DNA of 64,000 nt from assembly GCF_047795645.1 (NCBI RefSeq), contig NZ_CP181045.1:3472001-3536000 (forward strand). Direction: 5' to 3'. The notes beneath the pieces were generated by a model that worked only from the letters and a program-made list of their open reading frames with translations, searched no databases and was not told the origin of the DNA. The translations under genes were made by a program, and so were the position numbers. Positions 32,813-42,277 of this stretch are shown one piece after another. The stretch comes from Salipaludibacillus sp047795645. Lineage in GTDB: Bacteria; Bacillota; Bacilli; Bacillales; Salisediminibacteriaceae. Every line of letters starts with the position of its first letter. Position 1 is the stretch's first letter.

Positions 32813-34480
32813 TTACATTTTTTCCGGAGCTTTGACTCCAATAAGATCAAGCGCGTTATTTAGTGTGATTCTGACGGCTTCCATCAAAGCTAGACGAGCA
32901 TGGGTTAGAGCTTCGTCGTCGCTAATCACCTTTTCTGCGTTGTAAAAACTATGCAACGCTTGAGCCAATTCATGAACATAATTCGTGATGCGATGTGGTG
33001 ACCGACGTTTCGCTGCATCAGCAATCGCTTCAGGGAATTCACCGATTTTTTTCATCAAATCTTGCTCTTTTTCCGCAACAAGGCTTGAAAGGTCGGCAGA
33101 GTAACTCACGTTGTACCCTTTGTCAGCTGCTTGGCGAATCATGCTACAAATTCGAGCGTGAGCATATTGCACATAGTAAACCGGGTTTTCGTTTGAGCTT
33201 GATTTGGCTAAATCCAAGTCAAAGTCCAAATGTGTATCGGCCGCGCGCATCGCAAAGAAATATCGAGTCGCATCAATGCCAACCTCTTCCATTAATTCGC
33301 GCATCGTGACAGCTTTTCCTGTACGTTTACTCATCTTAACTTTTTCGCCGTTTTCAAATAAATTAACCATCTGAATGATCTTGACATCCAGCTCGTCCTT
33401 ATCGTGACCGAGTGCTTGAATTGCCGCTTTCATTCGTGGAATGTAACCGTGGTGGTCCGCTCCCCAAATGTTAATCAACTCATCAAATCCACGAGCAAAT
33501 TTGTCTTTATGGTACGAAATATCTGGCGTTAAATACGTATAGGTGCCGTCACTCTTCACGAGGACTCGATCTTTATCGTCACCGTAAGCTGTTGAACGGA
33601 ACCACGTTGCCCCGTCTTGATCAAATGTTTCTCCGCGATCTGTCAAGTCTTTCAGCGCCTCTGTCACCTTGCCATCTGTATAAAGAGACGTCTCTGAAAA
33701 CCAGTTGTCAAATGCGACACGGAAATCAGCTAAATCATTTTTTAACTTATCAAGCTCGCGTTTTAATCCATACTCACGGAAAAATTCTCGTCGTTCTTCC
33801 ACCGCTTCCCCTTTGAAGCGATCGCCATACGACTCAACAATTTCTTTAGCAAAGCCAATAATATCTTTGCCTTGATAACCACCCTCAGGCATTTTTGCCT
33901 CTTCGCCTATCTCTTGCAAGTAGCGCGCCTCAAGGGAAAGTGTCAAATTATCAATCTGGTTTCCTGCATCATTAATGTAATACTCTCGCGCTACCTGATA
34001 GCCTGATTTTTCTAACACATGGCATAAGGAATCCCCAACTGCCGCACCACGCGCATGTCCAAGGTGGAGCGTTCCGGTTGGGTTGGCTGAAACAAACTCG
34101 ACTTGAATCTTTTTCCCTTTGCCAAGGTTCGATTCACCAAATTTCTCTTTTTGTTCGAGAACTGTTGCAACAATGTCTGTTAAGTAATCATTTTTCATGA
34201 AAAAATTAATGAAACCCGGCCCGGCGATATCAAGTTTCTCTGTTTTTGCCAACTCGTGATTAAAGTTAGCTGCGATATCCTCCGCAATCATTTTTGGCGA
34301 TTTTTTAGCAATGCTAGCTAGCTGCATCGCAATATTTGATGCAAAATCTCCGTGCGTTTTTTCTTTCGGTTTTTCAATGACGATATTTGGTATTTGCTCC
34401 TCAGTCGCTAGACCTGCTTTTTTCACAGCAGCTATTAGCTCCAGTTTCAATCCCTCTTTTAACTGTTCTACTTGGCTCAT
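32813..34480 (-). CDS. argS: Arginyl-tRNA synthetase
   Basis: This class I synthetase of 555 residues charges tRNA-Arg. The N-terminal additional domain is followed by SANPTGTLHLGHARGA with the HIGH-type motif HLGH (139-142). KMSKRTG is the KMSKS equivalent. A DALR-type anticodon-binding domain closes the protein. AAGGAGG lies inside the last codons of ywiB, and the two genes are six bases apart, so they form one transcription unit as in B. subtilis. Confidence 0.97.
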   Translation of the reverse strand: MSQVEQLKEGLKLELIAAVKKAGLATEEQIPNIVIEKPKEKTHGDFASNIAMQLASIAKKSPKMIAEDIAANFNHELAKTEKLDIAGPGFINFFMKNDYLTDIVATVLEQKEKFGESNLGKGKKIQVEFVSANPTGTLHLGHARGAAVGDSLCHVLEKSGYQVAREYYINDAGNQIDNLTLSLEARYLQEIGEEAKMPEGGYQGKDIIGFAKEIVESYGDRFKGEAVEERREFFREYGLKRELDKLKNDLADFRVAFDNWFSETSLYTDGKVTEALKDLTDRGETFDQDGATWFRSTAYGDDKDRVLVKSDGTYTYLTPDISYHKDKFARGFDELINIWGADHHGYIPRMKAAIQALGHDKDELDVKIIQMVNLFENGEKVKMSKRTGKAVTMRELMEEVGIDATRYFFAMRAADTHLDFDLDLAKSSSNENPVYYVQYAHARICSMIRQAADKGYNVSYSADLSSLVAEKEQDLMKKIGEFPEAIADAAKRRSPHRITNYVHELAQALHSFYNAEKVISDDEALTHARLALMEAVRITLNNALDLIGVKAPEKM

Positions 34481-34486
34481 CGTCCA

Positions 34487-34924
34487 CTAGACCTCCTTAA
34501 ATTTCACGTACATATCGTAATTCCCAGTATCAGACCCTTGTAAAACGAGATGATATTGCAAGGCAATATATCCTTTGCGAGTGTCTTGATCCCAGTCATA
34601 ATTCACTTTTTTTGTGTTCGTCAACATGCTCATAGGTCCAAACGCGCTATTGTACATTCCTTCCGTCTCAACTCCCGGAAGAAAGCGTTGATTCATCGTG
34701 ATCGCACCTTTGCGCTGAACGGTCATTCCATCTCGGCTAAGCCTCACTATCTGAGTCGTTGCTTGCTCTTCGCCCTCTTCTTTCGGCTCTGAAAAACGAA
34801 GCACGGTCAGTTGTCCACGTTGAAACAGTTCACCGGTCGCTTCCATCGTATGGACTTCTTTACGTTTTCCATCCTTGATGGTTGTTTTCATTTCTATGTT
34901 CACAGCTAATCCGCTTGAAGACAT
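34487..34924 (-). CDS. ywiB: DUF1934 beta-barrel protein (YwiB)
   Basis: This 145-residue protein is of the DUF1934 (lipocalin-like beta-barrel) family. Alternating strands are evident (VNIEMKTTI, TVLRFSEP, TQIVRLS, ALQYHLVLQ), and a conserved GPMSMLTNT lies around residue 96. There is no signal peptide. The function is unknown. Its end supplies the argS ribosome site. AGGTGATC precedes the ATG. Confidence 0.85.
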   Translation of the reverse strand: MSSSGLAVNIEMKTTIKDGKRKEVHTMEATGELFQRGQLTVLRFSEPKEEGEEQATTQIVRLSRDGMTVQRKGAITMNQRFLPGVETEGMYNSAFGPMSMLTNTKKVNYDWDQDTRKGYIALQYHLVLQGSDTGNYDMYVKFKEV

Positions 34925-35187
34925 GGCGTTTGATCACCTAATCCTTCCTAGTTAATAACTCTACTATTATAACGAAATAAATGGGATAAGTTCAAGAGGT
35001 AGACATAAATGGTTTTGAAACGGGTTGTTGCTCCTCAGTTAAAAAGTAATCGGTGCGTTGTCATCGTGTGATTAAAAGAAGTATTTCGATCTTTATGTTA
35101 AAATTAGGATATTGATAACGTAAAAAATCGATTCAATTTTTTTCACAAAAAGATAGCTTGTTATAATAAATATGTGGAGGGAAAACT

Positions 35188-35874
35188 ATGGACTTTCATT
35201 TGAATAAGTTGGTATCAATTAATGTCGGAATGCCTAGGAACATGCAGAATCATGAAAAGGAACTATTAACTGGCATTCATAAACAAGAGGTAAATAAACC
35301 TATATTTTTATCTAAAGAAAATTTTGCAGGCGACGGCCAAGCTGACCTTGTTCATCATGGTGGAGTAGATAAAGCAGTATGCGTCTATTCTTATAATCAT
35401 TACCCCTATTGGACAAATAAATTACAAATCCCCCTTTCATATGGAGCTTTTGGCGAAAACATTACAGTTAATGGTCTGACAGAAGAAGAAGTATGTATCG
35501 GTGATGTGTATCAATTAGGTGAAACACAAGTTCAAGTTACACAACCGCGTCAACCTTGTCACAAGTTAGCTAAAAGATATAAAGAGCCAAAATTACCATT
35601 GTGGTTTCAAGACTCAGGCTATACTGGCTATTATTTTAGAGTTTTGCAAGAAGGCTTGGTATCAAAAGATATGTCTATCAAACTTATTAGAAAACATCCG
35701 AAAAACGTAACAATATCCTTCGCTAATCAAATTATGCATCACGATAAAAAGAACATAGAGGGCATTAATAAAATTTTAGAAGTCGATGAGCTATCTGCCA
35801 GTTGGAGAGAAACTTTGGCGAAACGATTAAATGGTGCGGTAGAGGATACAAGAGGAAGATTAAAGGGGATTTAG
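35188..35874 (+). CDS. MOSC-domain protein (YiiM-like)
   Basis: This 228-residue protein has a MOSC domain followed by a C-terminal three-helix segment (SFANQIMHHDKKN to RLKGI). Characteristic segments are ADLVHHGGVDKAVCVYS, FGENITVNGL and QPRQPCHKLAKRY, the last with the conserved cysteine of molybdenum-cofactor-sulfur carriers. It resembles YiiM, which reduces N-hydroxylated compounds with a molybdenum cofactor. The substrate here is unknown. GTGGAGGG precedes the ATG. Confidence 0.85.
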   Translation: MDFHLNKLVSINVGMPRNMQNHEKELLTGIHKQEVNKPIFLSKENFAGDGQADLVHHGGVDKAVCVYSYNHYPYWTNKLQIPLSYGAFGENITVNGLTEEEVCIGDVYQLGETQVQVTQPRQPCHKLAKRYKEPKLPLWFQDSGYTGYYFRVLQEGLVSKDMSIKLIRKHPKNVTISFANQIMHHDKKNIEGINKILEVDELSASWRETLAKRLNGAVEDTRGRLKGI

Positions 35875-35973
35875 ACTGGCTAGAGATGAATGAAAGTTTT
35901 ATTGTATGACGGGGAATGTGATGTGAGAAATGCTATTTAAGTGATCGGTTGGCTGTCATACTATCATATAAAG

Positions 35974-36000
35974 CACACTTATTTTATGAGTGTGTTTTTA
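35974..36000 (+). terminator. Terminator of the MOSC gene
   Basis: CACACT and AGTGTG pair around a 9-base loop, followed by TTTTTA. Confidence 0.7.
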
Positions 36001-36039
36001 GTTTGATCGATATAAATTGTTAAAATCGTATTTGTGTTG

Positions 36040-36120
36040 AAGTGCCGGGGGCTCAAGCCGCTCCCTCATGTGGTGCCCCCTCCTCCCATATTCTAGCTCA
36101 CATGGGCCACAAGTCCCCTC
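36040..36120 (+). repeat. Decayed pair of 53-bp hairpin repeats
   Basis: GGGGGCTCAAG (36047) and GGGCCACAAG (36104) lie about 56 bases apart, with a complementary GGTGCCCCC and a CT-rich run (CTCCTCCCATATTCTAGCTC) between them. It is a worn version of the array unit, in the gap between the convergent MOSC and speB genes. Confidence 0.65.
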
Positions 36121-36211
36121 AAAATCAGCCTAGCACCGGTACCAACAACAACCCCCAACAAAAAATACCCCAAATCAGTTTTTCAACCAAAATGAGGTAA
36201 CAGATGAATAC

Positions 36212-37084
36212 TTATTTATTAAATCCTAATAGCATTTCGCGGATGAATTTGCTGGCGGCGATTGAGGTTTGTTCGGAAGGGTCATATGCTGGTGCGACTT
36301 CCACTAAGTCGCAGCCAACGACACACACATCCGAGCCGGCAATCAAATGAATCGCCTCGAGTAATTCTTTCGAAGTAATTCCTCCGGCTTCGGCGGTCCC
36401 GGTTCCAGGCGCGAATGCTGGATCGAGTACGTCAATGTCAATCGTAACGTAAACGGAGCGTCCCGAAAGCTCTGGAAGAGCCTGCTTCAAAGGCTCGGCG
36501 ACATCAAATTTACTCATATGCATGCCTGATTCTTGGGCATATTGAAACTCTTCACTCATCCCCGAACGGATCCCAAATGAGTAAACATTCTCGGCTCCAA
36601 TTAGCTCACAAGATTTTCTGATTGGTGTCGAGTGGGACAAAACTTCTCCTTCATACTCTTCTCGTAAATCGGCATGCGCATCGATATGGATGACTACAAG
36701 GTCTCCGTATTTTTTGAACATCGATCGAATGATTGGCCATGTGACGAGGTGTTCGCCCCCGAGTCCTACTGGAAATTTCCCGTCTTTTATGAGTTGATCG
36801 GCAAACGACTCGATCATATCAATGCTTTTCGCCGCGTTACCAAAAGGGAGTAGCATATCACCAGCATCATGCACCGACAATTCTTCTAGATGACGGTCGA
36901 GATAGACGCTGTATTCTTCTAGGCCGATCGATGCTTCGCGAATACGATTCGGACCGAAGCGTGATCCCGGGCGAAAACTAGCAGTGAAATCCATCGGCAT
37001 ACCGAACAAAACAATGTCACTTTCCACGTAGGATTTATCTGCCATAATAAATTTTCTTCCTGAATATCCTTCATCAAAAAACAT
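36212..37084 (-). CDS. speB: Agmatinase
   Basis: This enzyme hydrolyses agmatine to putrescine and urea. The ureohydrolase manganese ligands lie in GGEHLVTWPI, HIDAHADLREEYEG and TIDIDVLDPAFAPGTGT. AGGGGGAATGGCT places the start at the second ATG (37084), giving 290 residues starting MFFDEGYSG, which aligns with B. subtilis SpeB. It lies 11 bases after speE, so putrescine formation and its use are co-expressed. Confidence 0.96.
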   Translation of the reverse strand: MFFDEGYSGRKFIMADKSYVESDIVLFGMPMDFTASFRPGSRFGPNRIREASIGLEEYSVYLDRHLEELSVHDAGDMLLPFGNAAKSIDMIESFADQLIKDGKFPVGLGGEHLVTWPIIRSMFKKYGDLVVIHIDAHADLREEYEGEVLSHSTPIRKSCELIGAENVYSFGIRSGMSEEFQYAQESGMHMSKFDVAEPLKQALPELSGRSVYVTIDIDVLDPAFAPGTGTAEAGGITSKELLEAIHLIAGSDVCVVGCDLVEVAPAYDPSEQTSIAASKFIREMLLGFNK

Positions 37085-37095
37085 AGCCATTCCCC

Positions 37096-37926
37096 CTATT
37101 TTTCAACTAAATCAGCCACGAACTTTGGCAAGGCGAAGGCAGCATGATGGATGTCTTTCGTGTAATATTTCGTCTCCAAATCATGAAAACGCTCGTTTGA
37201 AATTTTTAAAGGATCATGCGTTTTTGAACCGAGCGTAAATGTCCACAAGCCACTTGGGTAAGTGGGGATATTTGCTGTATAAAGATGCGTGATCGGGAAT
37301 GTTTCCGCCACATCACGATAGGCTGTTTTAATAAGTTCCTGTTGGAACCACGGGTTGTCTGTTTGCGCAACAAACACACCGTCTTCTTTGAGCGCTTTCG
37401 CAATCCCCTCATAAAACCCTTTTGTAAAAAGACTAACTGCAGGTCCTACTGGTTCTGTTGAATCGACCATGATCACATCATATTCATTTTCACTTTGGGC
37501 GATGTGCATAAAGCCATCATCTACTTTGACTTCTACGCGTGGATCATCGAGTTTACCTGCAATAGTTGGCAAGTACTGCTTGGAATACTCGATGACCTTC
37601 CCATCGATTTCAACAAGTGTTGCTTTTTCGACTTCTGGATGTTTCAAGATTTCGCGAATCACTCCGCCATCTCCCCCACCAACAACGAGGACATTTCTCG
37701 GGTTTGGATGTGTGTGAAGTGGAACGTGAGCCATCATTTCGTGATAAACGAATTCATCTCTTTCCGTCGTCATCACCATACCATCAAGGAGAAGCATGTT
37801 GCCAAACTCTTCTGTTTCTACCATATCAAGTTGTTGAAACTCCGTCTTTTCACTCACATACGTCTGCTTGATTTTTGCGGTAATACCAAAATGCTCTGTT
37901 TGCTTTTCTGTAAACCAAATACTCAA
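37096..37926 (-). CDS. speE: Spermidine synthase
   Basis: This enzyme transfers aminopropyl from decarboxylated SAM to putrescine. The nucleotide site is LVVGGGDGGVIREILKH (near residue 80), the catalytic region is MVDSTEPVGPA, and EFVYHEMMAHVPL lies before them. The frame opens at a GTG at 37935, but GGGGTGG is better placed for the TTG at 37926. That gives MSIWFTEKQTEHFGI, which aligns with B. subtilis MSELWYTEKQ. It is operonic with speB. Confidence 0.95.
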   Translation of the reverse strand: MSIWFTEKQTEHFGITAKIKQTYVSEKTEFQQLDMVETEEFGNMLLLDGMVMTTERDEFVYHEMMAHVPLHTHPNPRNVLVVGGGDGGVIREILKHPEVEKATLVEIDGKVIEYSKQYLPTIAGKLDDPRVEVKVDDGFMHIAQSENEYDVIMVDSTEPVGPAVSLFTKGFYEGIAKALKEDGVFVAQTDNPWFQQELIKTAYRDVAETFPITHLYTANIPTYPSGLWTFTLGSKTHDPLKISNERFHDLETKYYTKDIHHAAFALPKFVADLVEK

Positions 37927-38158
37927 TCTAGCCACCCCATTTATCTGATTATCTCTCTTATCAACTGAAGCTACTAGAAAATTATAGCTGAATCAACCCT
38001 AAAAAGAAACTTGTTCCCCTTCCTAAATACCGAAATCACGTATAGTTGCGATAGTTTTGTGGAAAACTGTGGAAATCATAAGAAACTGGAAACAATTAGC
38101 TTATTAGTCGAATCGAGTTGTTAATCTAGCTATTGGAGTTTTTAGGGGGCAAAACAGA

Positions 38159-40270
38159 ATGGATACAATGACGAGGACGGCGTATTGGAAGCGTCGGCGT
38201 ATATCAAAATGGAAAAAAGTAGTCTGGGCTGGAGTATTGTCGGTCTTTTTTGGCTTTATGGCACTTAGTGCGCTTGTTTTCTATGCGTATCAGATGGAAG
38301 CACCATCGCTTACGGTCCCTGAAACGACGGTCGTTTATTCTGCAAGCGGTGAGATCATCGGTGAATTTCATCAAGGGGAGAACCGATATTGGATTCCATA
38401 TGAGGATATGGGTGACCCGATTGTTGAAGCGACGCTGGCAATTGAAGATCGGCGTTTTTACGACCATTATGGGTTTGATCCGATCAGAATTACCCGTGCA
38501 ATTCTTGCTAACCTTCAATCTGGTTCAAAGGCACAAGGTGCAAGCACGGTTACACAGCAATATGCGCGCAATTTATTTTTAACACATGACAAAACATGGA
38601 TGCGAAAATGGAATGAAGCGATGTACGCATTAAGATTGGAACTCCACTACTCCAAGAAAGATATTCTCGAAGGCTATTTAAATACGATATATTACGGTCA
38701 TGGAGCTTATGGAATTGAAGCGGCTTCAAACCTTTATTTTCAAAAAAGCGCTGAGGATCTGAGCTACAGTGAAGCGGCAGTCCTTGCAGGTATTCCAAAA
38801 GGGCCAAGCGTGTATTCACCGTTGTTAAATGAAGATCTTTCTCTTGAAAGGCAGGGAATTGTACTTCATTCGATGACAGAGGCAGGCTACATTTCCGAAG
38901 ATGAGCAAATTGAATACAAGTCTGAGCAACTAACTTTTTCCGGTGATCAGAGTATGGATGGCAAACGGGTTGCTCCTTATTTCCAGGATGCCGTACGTCA
39001 TCAACTTACAGAAGAATACAATATCGATCCTAGCGTGATTGTTGGTGGAGGTCTTACTATTCACACGACCTTAGATCCTCAAATGCAAAAACAGGCTGAA
39101 GAGATCATCGCTAATGAAATGAAAGGCGATCATGAACTAGAAATAGCCTTTGCCGCAATGGATCCACGGACAGGCAAAGTAAAAACGCTTGTTGGTGGGA
39201 AAAACTATCAAGAAAGTCCCTACAACCGTGCGGTCCAAGCCGGTCGGCAGCCTGGTTCTACGATGAAACCGTTTTTGTATTATGCTGCGCTTGAACATGG
39301 TCTTCGTCCCAATTCAATGTTAAAAAGCGAAGAAACGACCTTCATCTATGATGAAGGTCGTCAAGATTATTCACCGGGCAATTTCAATCAACGTTACGCC
39401 GATGATTACATTACAATGCTTCAGGCATTAGCTGTCTCAGACAATATTTTTGCAATGAAAACACACTTCCTGTTAGGGTTTGAAGATTTGCAGGAAACTG
39501 CCGCTCAGTTTGGTATCAAAAGTTACTTAAAAGCGGTTCCGTCTCTTGCGTTAGGGTCGAGTGATGTCGGTGTCCTAGAATTAATCAATAGCTACAGTCC
39601 GTTCGCCAATGGAGGCTATCAGATGGAACCCCACTTTGTCGAAAAAATCGTAGATCGCGATGGCAATGTATTATTCGATGCAGAGTCCGAAAGGCAAGAA
39701 CCAACACTAGAATTAAATCCTGCTTACACAGCGATTATGACTAATTTGATGAAAGGCATGTTTGAACCGGAGTTAAGCAGCGATTATGCAGCAGTTACAG
39801 GTGGGAGTATTTCTGATGTCCTCGACCGACCTGTTGCCGGAAAAAGTGGTTCGACGGACTGGGACAGTTGGATGATTGGTTACACACCACAACTTGTCTC
39901 TGGCGTGTGGACTGGCTATGATGATGCGCGTGATTTGAAAAGTGGAGATGCTCGTCATGCGAAAGAAATTTGGGCGTCATTTATGAAAGAAGCGTTAGAC
40001 GGGGAGTTAAAATTGACTTTTGACCTTCCAAAAAATGTGACTGAAGTCGAGATTAATCCGTATAATGGCCTGTTGGCTACGGAAGACTGCCCAGTTAGCA
40101 GACCGACGCTATTCTTTAACGGCACGGAACCAACAGAATATTGTACGGAGCATATCAAGGAAGTGGAACAAGAAGAGTCGTACGATGAAGAGATGGCGGA
40201 GAAATACAAACAGCGAGAAGACGAAAAGAAAAAGAAATGGTTGGATCGCTTCGTCGATTGGATTAACTAG
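38159..40270 (+). CDS. pbpG: Class A penicillin-binding protein (PbpG-like)
   Basis: This 703-residue bifunctional peptidoglycan synthase has a cytoplasmic basic tail and one membrane helix (about residues 22-43). A GT51 glycosyltransferase domain has catalytic Glu96 in LAIEDRRFYDH, and QGASTVTQQYARN further on. The transpeptidase domain has S367-T-M-K370, SDN, and KSG at 562-564. By position beside speE and ywhD it corresponds to PbpG (PBP2d), a forespore protein acting in spore peptidoglycan synthesis. I did not find a reliable sigma-F promoter. AGGGGG precedes the ATG. Confidence 0.93.
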   Translation: MDTMTRTAYWKRRRISKWKKVVWAGVLSVFFGFMALSALVFYAYQMEAPSLTVPETTVVYSASGEIIGEFHQGENRYWIPYEDMGDPIVEATLAIEDRRFYDHYGFDPIRITRAILANLQSGSKAQGASTVTQQYARNLFLTHDKTWMRKWNEAMYALRLELHYSKKDILEGYLNTIYYGHGAYGIEAASNLYFQKSAEDLSYSEAAVLAGIPKGPSVYSPLLNEDLSLERQGIVLHSMTEAGYISEDEQIEYKSEQLTFSGDQSMDGKRVAPYFQDAVRHQLTEEYNIDPSVIVGGGLTIHTTLDPQMQKQAEEIIANEMKGDHELEIAFAAMDPRTGKVKTLVGGKNYQESPYNRAVQAGRQPGSTMKPFLYYAALEHGLRPNSMLKSEETTFIYDEGRQDYSPGNFNQRYADDYITMLQALAVSDNIFAMKTHFLLGFEDLQETAAQFGIKSYLKAVPSLALGSSDVGVLELINSYSPFANGGYQMEPHFVEKIVDRDGNVLFDAESERQEPTLELNPAYTAIMTNLMKGMFEPELSSDYAAVTGGSISDVLDRPVAGKSGSTDWDSWMIGYTPQLVSGVWTGYDDARDLKSGDARHAKEIWASFMKEALDGELKLTFDLPKNVTEVEINPYNGLLATEDCPVSRPTLFFNGTEPTEYCTEHIKEVEQEESYDEEMAEKYKQREDEKKKKWLDRFVDWIN

Positions 40271-40320
40271 CTTCGTTAATCTCGCCGCTACTTAGTTGTA
40301 TCTTATTGCTGGAGAATTGC

Positions 40321-40460
40321 GTTCCCTTCACGTAGCTATGCGGATATAAAAGAAACTATCTAGCTTTTTCTGTTCCCTTCGGATCTTCACTCTCTCCTGA
40401 AGGGAACGCTACTCTTCGTTTCGTTCCCTTCAGACTCTGCTCCTCTCGTGAAGGAAACCC
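40321..40460 (+). repeat. 51-bp CT-rich hairpin repeat, fourth family
   Basis: GTTCCCTTC occurs at 40321, 40372 and 40423, exactly 51 bases apart. In units 2 and 3 it pairs with GAAGGGAAC or TGAAGGAAAC across an 18-base CT-rich loop (for example ATCTTCACTCTCTCC). Unit 1 keeps only the left arm. Sequence is unrelated to the 53-bp family, but the design is similar. Confidence 0.75.
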
Positions 40461-40500
40461 AAATCAAACGGCACATTTGTTTGTCCTACCTAACAAATGA

Positions 40501-40555
40501 AGACAGAAAAACAGACGAAGGGGCGCCGAGTCCACCTTCGTCTGTTCTTCTGTCT
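40501..40555. terminator. Long stem-loop between pbpG and ywhD
   Basis: Two 21-base arms (left starts AGACAGAAAAACAG) pair with a single mismatch around a 13-base loop. It sits between the convergent ends of pbpG and ywhD. No T run follows, but position suggests a shared terminator. Confidence 0.6.
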
Positions 40556-40685
40556 TAGTGCATTTATGAAAATGTGTGTGGAGTTAATTTTACAAAAGTT
40601 ACTTCTTTCTAGCAATAGTGAAATAACTAAGTTCACAAATTGTTCACATTCTCCCTTTTCATAGGCACCATCACTTCACCATATG

Positions 40686-41228
40686 CTATTTCTCTTCAAC
40701 AGCTAAATCTTTTTTTAACTGATCGTCAGCACGCTCCCACATGCCATTATCAAAGTTTTCTAGAAAATCTTTAAGGATCGATTTTGAACGGTCATCCATC
40801 TGTGACACGATAATCTTTCGCTTCAATGACTTATCCATATTGTTCACATGTTCGGGGAGACTTTTATAGCCTCGACGTATGCTTCTGTCAACTGTCATTT
40901 CGCATCCGGTTACTCCGACATATGCTGGTCCACCAGTTACAGGCTCAACTGTCACCCAAACGAGCCAAAAAGGTCGGCCATTTGGGACTTCCTCTTTCGT
41001 TTTCAAAAATTTGATACCTTTTTCTACCGCACTACGAGCATGAAGCGCGCCCATATCAACTTCAGCTGTACCTTCGTCTACATTAACAAAAACAGGGGTA
41101 ATATTATTTAAGTTCAATGTTCCGACTCCGTAACCACCGTGTCCGTCAGTCGAATCTCCACTCAGGATATTGAAACTTTTGCTCATTTTTTTGATTTTTT
41201 CATTCTTTTGCTTATCTTCTTCATTCAT
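40686..41228 (-). CDS. ywhD: YwhD-family protein
   Basis: This 180-residue conserved Bacillaceae protein of unknown function shows the family segments DGHGGYGVGTLNLNN, VDMGALHARSAVEKGIKFL and WLVWVTVEP, as in B. subtilis YwhD. GAGGG lies 8 bases before the ATG at 41228; the frame is open a further 90 bases, but that part is not conserved. There is no signal peptide. It is transcribed divergently from ywhB. Confidence 0.88.
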   Translation of the reverse strand: MNEEDKQKNEKIKKMSKSFNILSGDSTDGHGGYGVGTLNLNNITPVFVNVDEGTAEVDMGALHARSAVEKGIKFLKTKEEVPNGRPFWLVWVTVEPVTGGPAYVGVTGCEMTVDRSIRRGYKSLPEHVNNMDKSLKRKIIVSQMDDRSKSILKDFLENFDNGMWERADDQLKKDLAVEEK

Positions 41229-41527
41229 GATCGATCCCTCACTTCCGTTCATTTTATCTGAGCGATTAAACTCGCTATTATTACATGCGGTATAAAAAGT
41301 TACCGAAAAATTACCCACATTACTATTCTTTGCTTTAGTTTATCATACTACGTTTTTATGATGCACAAGATGCACACCGAGAAAATCTAGTTTTTTATAG
41401 GGGAAAGGTCGATAGATGAGGGAATTGTCTCACTTTTGTAAGGATGTTGTGCTAAACTAAATACTGCATAACGTTTTTTACCAACAGAGCCAATCTACAA
41501 AACATGTTGTGAAAGGAGATTATAAGA

Positions 41528-41713
41528 ATGCCTATTGTAACTGTGAAAATGTTAGAAGGTCGTGATGACGAGCAAAAACGCGCACTGGTCGAAAAAGTGA
41601 CAGCTGCGGTTTCTGAAACAACGAAAGCACCGAAAGAAAAGGTATCAGTAATTATTGAAGAAATGTCGCCGAACCATTATGGTGTCGCCGGCACACGCGC
41701 CAGTGATAAATAG
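41528..41713 (+). CDS. ywhB: 4-oxalocrotonate tautomerase family enzyme (YwhB)
   Basis: This 61-residue tautomerase keeps Pro as the residue after the initiator Met (MPIVTVKMLEGRDDEQ), which becomes the N-terminal catalytic base. SVIIEEMSPNHYGVAG follows. Such enzymes are hexamers that ketonise enol acids; the natural substrate in bacilli is unclear. AAAGGAG precedes the ATG, and a strong terminator follows. Confidence 0.93.
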   Translation: MPIVTVKMLEGRDDEQKRALVEKVTAAVSETTKAPKEKVSVIIEEMSPNHYGVAGTRASDK

Positions 41714-41723
41714 AAATGAAATC

Positions 41724-41755
41724 GAATCCTTGATTATAATCAAGGATTCTTTTTT
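41724..41755 (+). terminator. Terminator of ywhB
   Basis: GAATCCTTGATT and AATCAAGGATTC form a 12-bp stem, followed by six T. Confidence 0.93.
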
Positions 41756-41770
41756 GAAAGAGCTGACCTC

Positions 41771-42274
41771 CTAAATTGCTGTCTTCTGCAAACGAGCAAT
41801 GTAATTATAAGCTTCGTCCATGTCTTGCTCTGTGTAATTTTGCTTCGCCTTTAATGTAAAAACTTTGTTCGTCACTTCTTCTCTCGAAAAGTCTTCGAAA
41901 TACAGCACCGTGGAAACCAACTCAAGAAATTTCGCGCTTCGCTCATTCATATCAGATAGCATTGCCGTTGCATCCGGGAAATCAGATGCGACCATTTCTA
42001 AAAAGTTATTTCCCTTTTCTGAAAGTTGATAACGATATTGCTGATAGCCTGATTTCTTTTCTTTCACTTCAGAAACAAATTCAAGCTGACACACTTCTTC
42101 CATTCGTAGCGATAGTTCCTCAGAGTATGGCCCAAACATATGAAACTGGTACTTTTCGTGAAAAGGAAGATTCATTTTTTGCGCGATGTAAACCATCTTC
42201 TGCAATTTTTTTCGACCAACAATCTCTCCTGTTTGTTTTAATAAAGCAAGTAGTTTTCCGTGTTCGTGAAGCAT
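41771..42274 (-). CDS. ywgA: YwgA-family protein
   Basis: This 167-residue protein resembles B. subtilis YwgA (166). The N-terminal part reads LLALLKQTGEIVGRKKLQKMVYIAQ and FGPYSEELS, similar to the helical domain of phage-associated SocA/GepA (DUF4065) proteins. The function is unknown. Its ribosome site AGGAGGAATAAC overlaps the ywfO stop codon region, and the genes are 3 bases apart, so it depends on the ywfO transcript. Confidence 0.8.
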   Translation of the reverse strand: MLHEHGKLLALLKQTGEIVGRKKLQKMVYIAQKMNLPFHEKYQFHMFGPYSEELSLRMEEVCQLEFVSEVKEKKSGYQQYRYQLSEKGNNFLEMVASDFPDATAMLSDMNERSAKFLELVSTVLYFEDFSREEVTNKVFTLKAKQNYTEQDMDEAYNYIARLQKTAI

Positions 42275-42277
42275 TTG

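Noticed and set aside
38030..38158. Sigma-F promoter before pbpG
   Set aside because: GTATA and GGAAATCATA elements exist, but spacing and -10 match are inadequate.
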